The position numbers were made by a program, and so were the translations under genes. The notes under the pieces are model-generated. The model made no database searches. It worked only from the letters and a program-made list of their open reading frames with translations, and was not told the DNA's origin. Of a DNA stretch of 15,034 nucleotides, positions 6,923-12,904 are shown piece after piece. Origin of the DNA: Ruminococcus sp. UBA4350 (GTDB taxonomy: Bacteria; Bacillota; Clostridia; Oscillospirales; Ruminococcaceae); the NCBI GenBank assembly GCA_002394125.1, contig DGSY01000174.1, forward strand, positions 1-15,034, written 5' to 3'. Within the stretch, counting starts at the first letter, position 1. The number at the start of each line of letters is the position of its first letter.

Positions 6923-7083
6923 CTAAAGTCCTCCGGAAGCGAACGGAAGCAGAATAAGATTTCCCCAGACCGTAAAATAGGCACAATCAGTGCCGTAACA
7001 GCGACGTATCTGATATGCTCCGCAAAACCATGCCGAAGGGAAACGGCTGTCGGCACTGCCGACCGGCTGTCGGCTCTGCCGAC
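6923..7083 (+). repeat. Dispersed promoter-upstream element, copy 2
   Basis: Longer copy of the element found on the minus strand at 3508-3414. It opens with the 33-bp block (6923-6955, 30 of 33 identical to copy 1), continues with CAATCAG, GTAACAGCG and ATGCTCCG in the same order, and ends in two 20-bp tandem repeats that touch the -35 box. Both copies point towards the promoter next to them. I see no coding potential. Confidence 0.8.
7044..7083 (+). promoter_or_regulatory. Two tandem 20-bp operator-like repeats
   Basis: Units 7044-7063 and 7064-7083 are identical except at one base (19 of 20). Each ends in an inverted repeat GTCGGC-NCT-GCCGAC. The second unit is directly followed by the -35 box at 7084. 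Two dyads on about two helical turns, abutting the -35, is the geometry expected for an activator or repressor site. Confidence 0.7.
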
Positions 7084-7112
7084 TTGAAATTTTTTCGGGT
7101 TTGTGGTATAAT
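7084..7112 (+). promoter_or_regulatory. Sigma-A promoter of the four-gene operon
   Basis: -35 TTGAAA (7084-7089), a 17-base spacer and -10 TATAAT (7107-7112), with an extended -10 TG. It leaves a leader of about 64 bases before the ATG at 7183. Confidence 0.88.
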
Positions 7113-7182
7113 ATAAGCTGAACATCTTTCGATTGCAGGATACAGAAAAAAATACCCGCAGAACAAAAAAAGGAGAATCATA

Positions 7183-7674
7183 ATGCAGTTTATAGATCAG
7201 CTTCGCGAAGAGATCCGGCTGCACGGCGACATGGAGACCGATTTCCGCAGCCGCCGGTATCATCAGGCGCAGAATCTCGCCGGAAAATATGTGGACATGA
7301 TCGAAGAAGAAGCGCGGATCGCCGCCCGCAGCGGCAACTATGAACGGCTCGAAAACCGTGCGCTGATCTCCGGCTTCATCGCCCTGAATGAAAAGGATTT
7401 CGATGCGCCGTTCGTTACAACCGAGCGCCGCAAGAAATTCATGCGCCATAAACAGTACATCATTGAGCTGGATCCGGACAATGAGCTTTTTGAAGTGTTC
7501 CTCTCCGCATTCCGGCGGCTCTGCGAGGCCGAGAACATCATCTGCCACCCCTTTCAGGCGCAGATCTCGGACAAGGACGGCAATCTCTTTTATCATACGC
7601 TGCCGATGACGCTGCGCAATCCGAAAAAGGAAAAGATCGTTGCATACGGCTTTCCGTATCAGATCGAGTTTTGA
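7183..7674 (+). CDS. Uncharacterised protein, paralogue of the next gene (operon gene 1)
   Basis: I do not recognise the family. The product is a charged, soluble 163-residue protein with no signal peptide or membrane helix. The ATG has AAGGAG seven bases ahead, and a strong promoter lies at 7084-7112. It is clearly paralogous to the next protein. Shared blocks are a helical AxxYVxMxxxxARxxAxSGxYE stretch (about 33-53), F(D)xxxxT..RK.F (about 73-85), LFxxFLSxFxxxCxAENI (about 101-118), a KDG turn (about 128), and a C-terminal GFPYQIEF (156-163). The conserved aromatic and acidic C-terminus suggests a structural or partner-binding element. First of four tightly spaced genes; the function may relate to the Fe-S activase-like protein encoded two genes on (inference from context). 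Confidence 0.85.
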   Translation: MQFIDQLREEIRLHGDMETDFRSRRYHQAQNLAGKYVDMIEEEARIAARSGNYERLENRALISGFIALNEKDFDAPFVTTERRKKFMRHKQYIIELDPDNELFEVFLSAFRRLCEAENIICHPFQAQISDKDGNLFYHTLPMTLRNPKKEKIVAYGFPYQIEF

Positions 7675-7689
7675 GCGGAGGTGCAGGGT

Positions 7690-8217
7690 ATGGAAAAGCG
7701 ATATCAGACATTACCAAGCGGCTCTGACGGATTTGCTGCTGCACTGCGGCAGGATGCCGATGCACACGCATCCAAGCAGATCAATGTGCAGAGCATCTAT
7801 TTTCAGCAGGGGCGCGAGATCGCGCAGACCTATGTCAATATGATGAAAAGCTATGCGAGGCTCGATGCGCAGTCCGGCCGGTATGAGCGGGAGGGCGACG
7901 CGCTCGTCGTCAAGGGCTTCTGCCGGATCGAGGAGGCGCATTTCGATTCGCTGATCCTCACGCGAAGCCGGAAGCAGAGCTTCTGGACGGCGCAGTGGAC
8001 AGAGACCGTCTCGCTCCGGCAGAAGCATTCCGATCTGTTCGATGCGTTTCTTTCGAGCTTCGCGGAATTCTGCGCAGCGGAGAATATCCGGATCGGAAAG
8101 CTCTGTGCGATGGTGCGGACAAAGGACGGCAAGCTGGAGCAGCGCGATTTTCCGGCAGTCACCACACTGCCGGAGTATACGGAAGCGATCGGCTTCCCCT
8201 ATGAGATCAGATTCTGA
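7690..8217 (+). CDS. Uncharacterised protein, paralogue of the preceding gene (operon gene 2)
   Basis: Soluble 175-residue protein of unknown family, tandem paralogue of the 7183-7674 product. It has the same blocks in the same order: AQTYVNMMKSYARLDAQSG (about 52-70), FDSLILTRSRKQSF (about 89-102), LFDAFLSSFAEFCAAENI (about 119-136), a KDG turn (about 148) and GFPYEIRF (168-175), plus an N-terminal extension of roughly 15 residues. The preferred start is the ATG at 7690, eight bases after GGAGG; an in-frame GTG at 7681 overlaps that site. It lies 15 bases after the previous stop and 32 before the next start. The divergence suggests an old duplication and perhaps a heterodimer with its neighbour (inference). 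Confidence 0.85.
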   Translation: MEKRYQTLPSGSDGFAAALRQDADAHASKQINVQSIYFQQGREIAQTYVNMMKSYARLDAQSGRYEREGDALVVKGFCRIEEAHFDSLILTRSRKQSFWTAQWTETVSLRQKHSDLFDAFLSSFAEFCAAENIRIGKLCAMVRTKDGKLEQRDFPAVTTLPEYTEAIGFPYEIRF

Positions 8218-8249
8218 GCGGCAGCAGGCCGCCAAACGGAGGTAAAAGC

Positions 8250-9482
8250 ATGACTGCGCGTTTCACACCGGAAATGAAGAAAACGCATACGATTCTTGTG
8301 CCGGATATGCTGCCGGTGCATTTTCAGCTTCTCATCAGCATCCTGAAGCCCTATGGCTATCACTGCGAGCTGCTGCGAACAGCCAGCCGCGCCGTTGTCG
8401 ATGAGGGACTGAAAAATGTGCATAATGATACCTGTTATCCCGCGCTGCTGGTCATCGGACAGTTCATGGAGGCACTGAAATCCGGCCGCTATGATCCGAA
8501 CCGCACGGCTCTGCTCATTACCCAGACAGGCGGCGGCTGCCGCGCATCCAACTATATCCATCTGCTGCGCAAGGCGCTCAGGGAGCAGTTTCCGCAGGTG
8601 CCTGTGATCTCGCTGAATTTCTCCGGTCTCGAAAAGGATCCGAAATCCGGCTGGCAGATGACACCGGCGATCTTCCTGAAATTCCTCTATGCTGTGCTTT
8701 ACGGCGATCTGCTGATGCTTGCCGTCAACCAGTGCCGCCCCTATGAGGTGCAGAAGGGCGCATCGGATAAGGTGCTGCACCGCTGGCAGAAGCGGCTGGA
8801 GAAAATGTTCCGGACGCGGGAATTCCTCAATACGAAGAAAAACTACAAGCGCATCCTCGACGATTTTGCGGCGATCCCCCGCACGGCGCGCAATAAGGTG
8901 CGCGTCGGCATCGTCGGCGAGATCTATGTCAAATATTCGCCGCTCGCGAACAATCATCTGGAGGATTATCTGCTCTCGGAGGGCTGCGAGCCGGTCGTGC
9001 CGTCGCTGCTGGAATTTGTCATGTACTGCGCGGTCAGCACGGCGGTCGATGCAAAGCTCTACCGCTCTTTCAGCAAGCGCTCATTCATCAACGGCGCGGG
9101 CTATAAGCTGATCTATGCAATGCAAAAGCAGCAGATCAAAGCCGTGAAGCAGCACGGCGTCTTTGATCCGCCGCATGACTTCGAGCATCTCCGTGCCTGC
9201 GCCGACCGCTATATCAATCAGGGCGTCAGCATGGGCGAGGGCTGGCTCATCACCGCGGAAATGGCTGCGCTCGTCGAGAGCGGCACCGAAAATATCATCT
9301 GCACACAGCCATTCGGCTGCCTGCCGAATCACATCGTCGCCAAGGGCATGATGCGCGTCATCAAGAATGCCTATCCGCAGGCAAATATCACCGCGATCGA
9401 CTATGATCCCGGTGCAACGCGTGTCAATCAGGAAAACCGTGTCAAGCTGATGCTTGCCAATGCAAGAAAGCCGGAAGTATAA
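8250..9482 (+). CDS. Acyl-CoA dehydratase activase-related protein, stand-alone C-terminal domain
   Basis: The 410 residues correspond to the C-terminal part of the large (about 1,400-residue) activase-related proteins of the 2-hydroxyacyl-CoA dehydratase world, which use Fe-S clusters in ATP-driven electron transfer. Family blocks seen: NDTCYPALLVIGQ (59-71), TQTGGGCRASNY (91-102), GEIYVKYSPLANN (223-235), MGEGWLITAEM (328-338), CTQPFGCLPNHIVAKGMM (351-368) and IDYDPGATRVNQENR (383-397). Cys62, Cys97 and Cys357 are the likely cluster ligands. The BadF-type ATPase modules that precede this part in the large proteins are absent, and no ATPase gene is in the window. ATG with GGAGG seven bases ahead. 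Cytoplasmic; third gene of the operon, with a Cys-rich membrane protein next. The substrate is unknown. Confidence 0.85.
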   Translation: MTARFTPEMKKTHTILVPDMLPVHFQLLISILKPYGYHCELLRTASRAVVDEGLKNVHNDTCYPALLVIGQFMEALKSGRYDPNRTALLITQTGGGCRASNYIHLLRKALREQFPQVPVISLNFSGLEKDPKSGWQMTPAIFLKFLYAVLYGDLLMLAVNQCRPYEVQKGASDKVLHRWQKRLEKMFRTREFLNTKKNYKRILDDFAAIPRTARNKVRVGIVGEIYVKYSPLANNHLEDYLLSEGCEPVVPSLLEFVMYCAVSTAVDAKLYRSFSKRSFINGAGYKLIYAMQKQQIKAVKQHGVFDPPHDFEHLRACADRYINQGVSMGEGWLITAEMAALVESGTENIICTQPFGCLPNHIVAKGMMRVIKNAYPQANITAIDYDPGATRVNQENRVKLMLANARKPEV

Positions 9483-9497
9483 AATCCGAGGGATAAC

Positions 9498-10277
9498 ATG
9501 GAAAACAGCAAAACGCTCCAGAAGCCGCGGGCTTCCAAAACGCGAAGGGTCTATACGCTGCATCTGATCGTCCGATGTCTGATCCTTGCGGCCTGCGTGC
9601 TGATCCTGATTTTCGATCCGTCGCAGACCGAGGTGCTGGAGGGCTGGAATTTTTTCCGCCGCTTTACGCCGCTGCATCTGCTCTGGCTCTCATGGATGCT
9701 GGATATGCTCTGGCAGCTGGTTCCCGTCAGAAAGCGCATCATCATCGCGCTCGGGTCGCAGAAGCATTTCCGCTTCCGCTTTCAGCCGCCGGACAAGGAA
9801 AATTTCAGCTATCAGGCGCTGCGCCGGCATATCATTGATACGACAAAGGCCGCTTACAAGGTCTTTGCGATATGGGCGGCTGTGGTCGCGCTTGTTTCGC
9901 TGCTCTGGTTTTTTGATGTCATCGGCAACAACTGGCTGTTCATGATCACGATCGTGTTCTATGTCTGCGATCTGATCTGCGTGCTGATCTGGTGTCCGTT
10001 CCGGCTGATCGTCAAAGCGAAATGCTGCACGACCTGCCGCATTTTCAACTGGGATCATCTGATGATGTTCTCGCCGATGCTGATGATCAGCGGCTTCTAT
10101 TCGCGGACGCTGCTGCTCATGGCCTTTGCGGACTGGCTGATCTGGGAGCTGTGCATCATGATGTATCCGGAGCGCTTCTGGGAAAATTCCAATGCGGCGC
10201 TGCGCTGCACAAACTGCACGGATAAGCTCTGCACGCAGTACTGCGGCAAGCGCCCCCCGAATGAAAACAATACATAA
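9498..10277 (+). CDS. Polytopic membrane protein with Cys-rich C-terminus (operon gene 4)
   Basis: No family recognised. The 259-residue protein has about five or six hydrophobic segments (about 22-39, 57-75, 120-140, 147-169, 187-200 and 203-222) with many Trp and Phe residues. A Cys cluster CCTTC (176-180) sits in a loop, and the tail carries CTNCTDKLCTQYC (237-249), i.e. CX2C-X4-CX3C, which looks like an Fe-S or metal site. The start has GAGGG five bases ahead, 15 bases after the preceding stop. A strong terminator follows, so it closes the operon. With the Fe-S protein upstream it could be a membrane electron donor or anchor for that protein (inference). Other metal binding, such as zinc, is equally possible. 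Confidence 0.82.
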   Translation: MENSKTLQKPRASKTRRVYTLHLIVRCLILAACVLILIFDPSQTEVLEGWNFFRRFTPLHLLWLSWMLDMLWQLVPVRKRIIIALGSQKHFRFRFQPPDKENFSYQALRRHIIDTTKAAYKVFAIWAAVVALVSLLWFFDVIGNNWLFMITIVFYVCDLICVLIWCPFRLIVKAKCCTTCRIFNWDHLMMFSPMLMISGFYSRTLLLMAFADWLIWELCIMMYPERFWENSNAALRCTNCTDKLCTQYCGKRPPNENNT

Positions 10278-10282
10278 AATAA

Positions 10283-10318
10283 GGCGCATCCTCGTTTTGA
10301 AGGATGCGCCCGTTTTTT
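10283..10318. terminator. Bidirectional terminator between the operon and yajC
   Basis: Perfect 10-bp stem GGCGCATCCT / AGGATGCGCC with an 8-base loop, followed by CG and six T on the plus strand and by TTATTTTA on the minus strand. It lies five bases after the membrane protein's stop and abuts the yajC stop, so it can serve both convergent genes. Confidence 0.9.
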
Positions 10319-10815
10319 CAGTCGTCTTTTTTCTTCTTGGTATCAGTGTCCGCTGCCGCAGTTGCAATGCCGCGCTGACGCGCCGCCTTGCGCTCCCGCT
10401 CAGCTGCCTGCTGTGCCTCGATCTGCGTGATATTCTCGTGGATCGCCCACTTCTTGATGCGGATGCGGTTGCGCTCTGCACCGGTCTCCAGAACGACAGT
10501 GTCCTCCTCGACCTTCAGCACAATGCCGACAATGCCGCCCGCCGTGCAGACCTCATCGCCGACCGCGACTGCCTCACGCATGGCCTGCGCTTCCTTTTCG
10601 CGCTTCTGCTGCGGCCGCAGCAGAATGAAATAGAACAGCAGAAGGATCAGAACCAGCGGTCCGATCTGAAAGATCAGTGCTGTCGCCGTCGAACCTGCGG
10701 ACTGCTGCTGTCCGGACGATGAAGACCCGCTCTCCGCAAAGGCGTTCACCGTCATCATTGCGCCCGCTGCAAGTGTACTCAGCGCATAAGCCGCTGTCTT
10801 TTTGAAATTATGCAT
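10318..10815 (-). CDS. yajC: Preprotein translocase accessory subunit YajC, extended form
   Basis: Sec accessory subunit that associates with SecDF in the cytoplasmic membrane. The core is typical: one membrane helix (about 46-66), the family motif LRPQQKR (66-72), then the conserved GDEVCTAGGIVGIV (86-99) and KVEEDTVVLETGAERNRIRI (101-120). At 165 residues it is longer than the usual 90-110. Residues 1-28 resemble a cleavable signal peptide (FKK, hydrophobic core, AFA then ES), and residues 29-44 are a Ser/Gln/Gly-rich spacer. The C-terminus adds a charged tail ending KKKKDD. The ATG at 10815 follows AAGGTGAT; the frame is open to 10878 but those codons overlap the promoter. secD and secF are not in the window. 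Confidence 0.93.
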   Translation of the reverse strand: MHNFKKTAAYALSTLAAGAMMTVNAFAESGSSSSGQQQSAGSTATALIFQIGPLVLILLLFYFILLRPQQKREKEAQAMREAVAVGDEVCTAGGIVGIVLKVEEDTVVLETGAERNRIRIKKWAIHENITQIEAQQAAERERKAARQRGIATAAADTDTKKKKDD

Positions 10816-10849
10816 TTGTATCACCTTTCCTCGAATCAGCATTTTCTTT

Positions 10850-10878
10850 ATTATAGCATAGTTTGATTTATTTTGCAA
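10850..10878 (-). promoter_or_regulatory. Sigma-A promoter of yajC
   Basis: On the minus strand, -35 TTGCAA (10878-10873), a 17-base spacer and -10 TATAAT (10855-10850), with an extended -10 TG. It sits in the 70-base gap after the DUF4364 gene. Confidence 0.82.
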
Positions 10879-10885
10879 GCAAATT

Positions 10886-11596
10886 TCAGTTATCTGTCAA
10901 ATCAAACGGTTCTTCCTCGTTCGTCAGTGCCAAATCAATGATTTTGCCGAAAAAACGCGCCGGATTCCGCAGGATCCGCTCGCCCAGCTCCTCTGCGCTC
11001 TCGCGGGATGGCGCCGATATCCGCAGGAAAAACATCTCCCTGCCGTGGTCATTGCATTGCAGACAGACCCGGCACTCCTGACCGCTGTCCTCATAATCAA
11101 TATGCAGCTCACGCAGCGCCTCCTGCCTTGCAACATACCGCAGCGCTGTCAGGTGGACACGGTCGCGGAACAGCTTCGGCACCAGCAGACGCGTCCGCCG
11201 GACATTTTCCGTTCCGGCATCCGTCAGCCGCACAAGCCTGCCCTGCTCGGAATCCTCATAGACCGCGCTGCCGCTTTCGATCAGGCCGCCGAGCGTATCA
11301 TCATACCAGAACGGGAGCATATGTCCGCTGGTGACCAGTATGTCATAGAGCCAGTTTTCCGGGAGACAGCCCGAAAACCGCAGCAGAATATCGCTCATCA
11401 GAATGCTGAGCTTCCATTCCTCCAGACCCTGCTCGTCAGGCGGTGTCATCGGCCGGTGTCTCACCGGATGCGGCGCATCGCCGTCCGACTCATATTCCGG
11501 AAAGAACGCATACTGCCCCTCCAGCTTTTCCGGCAGCTCCGGTGCAGCCGTTTCCTCCGGCGGGAGCAGTGTCTCCTGAAACAGCTCCGGTCTCAT
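10886..11596 (-). CDS. DUF4364 family protein (putative winged-helix regulator)
   Basis: The 236-residue product resembles the clostridial DUF4364 family, which is thought to carry a winged-helix-like N-terminal part; its function has not been established to my knowledge. An acidic, Pro-rich N-terminal stretch (about 1-55) precedes the helical region KLSILMSDILLRFSG...LPENWLYDILV (about 62-88). A wing-like part follows (DDTLGGLIESGSAV...RLVRLTDAG, about 99-127). The remainder matches the family's later half (LFRDRVHLTALRYVARQEALRE, with ISAPSRESAEELGERILRNP). The start at 11596 has AGGGGG about eight bases ahead; a GTG at 11605 overlaps that site. It follows aroC by 21 bases, so it probably shares the aroC transcript. 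Confidence 0.72.
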   Translation of the reverse strand: MRPELFQETLLPPEETAAPELPEKLEGQYAFFPEYESDGDAPHPVRHRPMTPPDEQGLEEWKLSILMSDILLRFSGCLPENWLYDILVTSGHMLPFWYDDTLGGLIESGSAVYEDSEQGRLVRLTDAGTENVRRTRLLVPKLFRDRVHLTALRYVARQEALRELHIDYEDSGQECRVCLQCNDHGREMFFLRISAPSRESAEELGERILRNPARFFGKIIDLALTNEEEPFDLTDN

Positions 11597-11617
11597 ACGG
11601 CACACCCCCTGTCCGGA

Positions 11618-12724
11618 TCACACAAAGTTCGGATAGTCCAGCATATGCGATACAAGCGCAATGCACATTGCCGCCTCCACGCTCGGAACCGCCTCCGGAA
11701 CAAGGCAGGGAACGCCCGCGGTCTCATTGTGCAGCACTTCATTGGTCAGTGCGGAATAATCGACAGTCGCCTGCGGCTTCGCGATCGAAGCCGTCGGCTT
11801 GACCGCGACATGGAAGCAGATCGGCATACCGGAGGAAATGCCGCCAAGAATGCCGCCGTGATGATTCGTCTGCGTTTTCACATGGCCGAAATCATCGACG
11901 TAGAATTCATCATTGCACTGACTGCCGGTCATTTTCGCAGTCTGGAAGCCGGAACCGAATTCCAGTCCGCGCACGCCCGGAATTCCGAAGACCAGCTGCG
12001 CGATTGAATTCTCCAGTCCCTCGAAGATCGGGGAGCCGATGCCTGCGGGAACATTGACCGCATAGCAAGCGATCGTTCCGCCGAGCGATTCGCCGCCCGC
12101 CGCTGCATTCTGGATATCGGCAAGCATCTTTTTGCCCTGCGTCGGGTTATTGACGGGGAATCTCCGGCTGCGAAGGCGAAGGATATCGTCCTTTGAGACA
12201 TTGGTCGCAGAGAGCGGCTTGTCCTTGATATTATGAACAGATGTCACCTGCGCGCCGACATAGATGCCGCGGCGTTCGAGCATCTGCTGGCAGACCGCGC
12301 CCGCAAAGCAGAGCGGGATCGTCATGCGCTCGGAGAGATGGCCGCCGCTGCGCACATCCGCAAAGCCGCGGTAGCGCATGGCGCCGGTGTAGTCCGCATG
12401 ACCCGGCCGCGCAAGATGCGACAATTCCTGAAAGTCAACCGTCTGCCCGCCGCGCGGATTATTCAGAAATGCGCAAAGCGGTGAGCCGGTCGTCCGGTTA
12501 TTGATAAGGCCGGAAAGCACAGACGGAAAGTCCATCTGCTCACGCTGATGCGCCGGATCGTCAGGCAGGAAAACCGACCGTGTTCTGCGCGTCATAAACC
12601 GCGCCAATGCTTCAATATCAACATATTCGCCGGGCGGGATATTATCCAGCACGACGCCGATCGCGGGGCCCTCGGCCTCGCCGAACAGCGAAATGCTGAT
12701 CCGATGATTCCATATTGATGCCAT
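11618..12724 (-). CDS. aroC: Chorismate synthase AroC, divergent
   Basis: Converts EPSP to chorismate with reduced FMN, the last step of the shikimate pathway; cytoplasmic. The 368-residue length and overall pattern fit: RPGHADYTGAMRYRGFADVR (106-125), GGTIACYAVNVPAGIGSPIF (215-234), IPGVRGLEFGSGF (248-260) and GGILGGISSGMPI (290-302). Several signature residues differ: the usual GESHG is GEAEG (15-19), so the invariant His is Glu18; the RHDPC signature is AGVPC (336-340); PRAVP is PEAVP (342-346); and the PGxSxxTxRxE stretch after the Arg cluster is poorly kept. The ATG at 12724 has GGAGG five bases ahead; an ATG at 12742 overlaps the leader. It is the first gene of a unit with the DUF4364 gene. 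It is either a divergent working enzyme or a paralogue with altered chemistry. Confidence 0.93.
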   Translation of the reverse strand: MASIWNHRISISLFGEAEGPAIGVVLDNIPPGEYVDIEALARFMTRRTRSVFLPDDPAHQREQMDFPSVLSGLINNRTTGSPLCAFLNNPRGGQTVDFQELSHLARPGHADYTGAMRYRGFADVRSGGHLSERMTIPLCFAGAVCQQMLERRGIYVGAQVTSVHNIKDKPLSATNVSKDDILRLRSRRFPVNNPTQGKKMLADIQNAAAGGESLGGTIACYAVNVPAGIGSPIFEGLENSIAQLVFGIPGVRGLEFGSGFQTAKMTGSQCNDEFYVDDFGHVKTQTNHHGGILGGISSGMPICFHVAVKPTASIAKPQATVDYSALTNEVLHNETAGVPCLVPEAVPSVEAAMCIALVSHMLDYPNFV

Positions 12725-12753
12725 ATTTGCCTCCGAATTCATATTCTGTTATT

Positions 12754-12782
12754 ATTATACCACAGAGCGCAAAAAAACACAA
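12754..12782 (-). promoter_or_regulatory. Sigma-A promoter of aroC
   Basis: On the minus strand, -35 TTGTGT (12782-12777), a 17-base spacer and -10 TATAAT (12759-12754) with an extended -10 TG that may offset the weak -35. Confidence 0.78.
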
Positions 12783-12796
12783 GTCTTTTTTGTCCT

Positions 12797-12868
12797 TCAC
12801 GTCAGAATTGTGCATTCAGCGACGGGGGAGACACTGTGTTATCGGTCGGGGGAGTGCAATTTCGGCAT
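12797..12868. other. Intergenic stretch with repeated CGGGGGAG motif
   Basis: Between the aroC promoter and the cohesin terminator, GGGGGAG occurs at 12824-12830 and 12848-12854, and again in the terminator stem at 12876-12882. Flanking AATTGTGCA and TGCAATT could pair imperfectly. No ORF or promoter is apparent. Confidence 0.4.
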
Positions 12869-12896
12869 AAAAAACGGGGGAGCATCAGCTCCCCCG
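12869..12896 (-). terminator. Rho-independent terminator of the cohesin gene
   Basis: Perfect 9-bp stem CGGGGGAGC / GCTCCCCCG with a 4-base loop and six T on the minus strand, starting eight bases after the stop of the cohesin gene. Confidence 0.92.
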
Positions 12897-12904
12897 CTGT
12901 TTTA

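Noticed and set aside
3476..6955. Insertion sequence or integrated element bounded by the inverted copies
   Set aside because: No transposase or recombinase gene, no target duplication that I can see, and the enclosed genes are housekeeping-like; kept only as a low-interest inversion hypothesis.
7044..7083. CRISPR-like repeat
   Set aside because: Only two directly abutting units with no spacers, placed against a -35 box.
6862..7596. 244-codon minus-strand open frame across the divergent promoter region
   Set aside because: It covers two promoters and the 5' part of the operon's first gene, and the plus-strand protein is supported by its paralogue.
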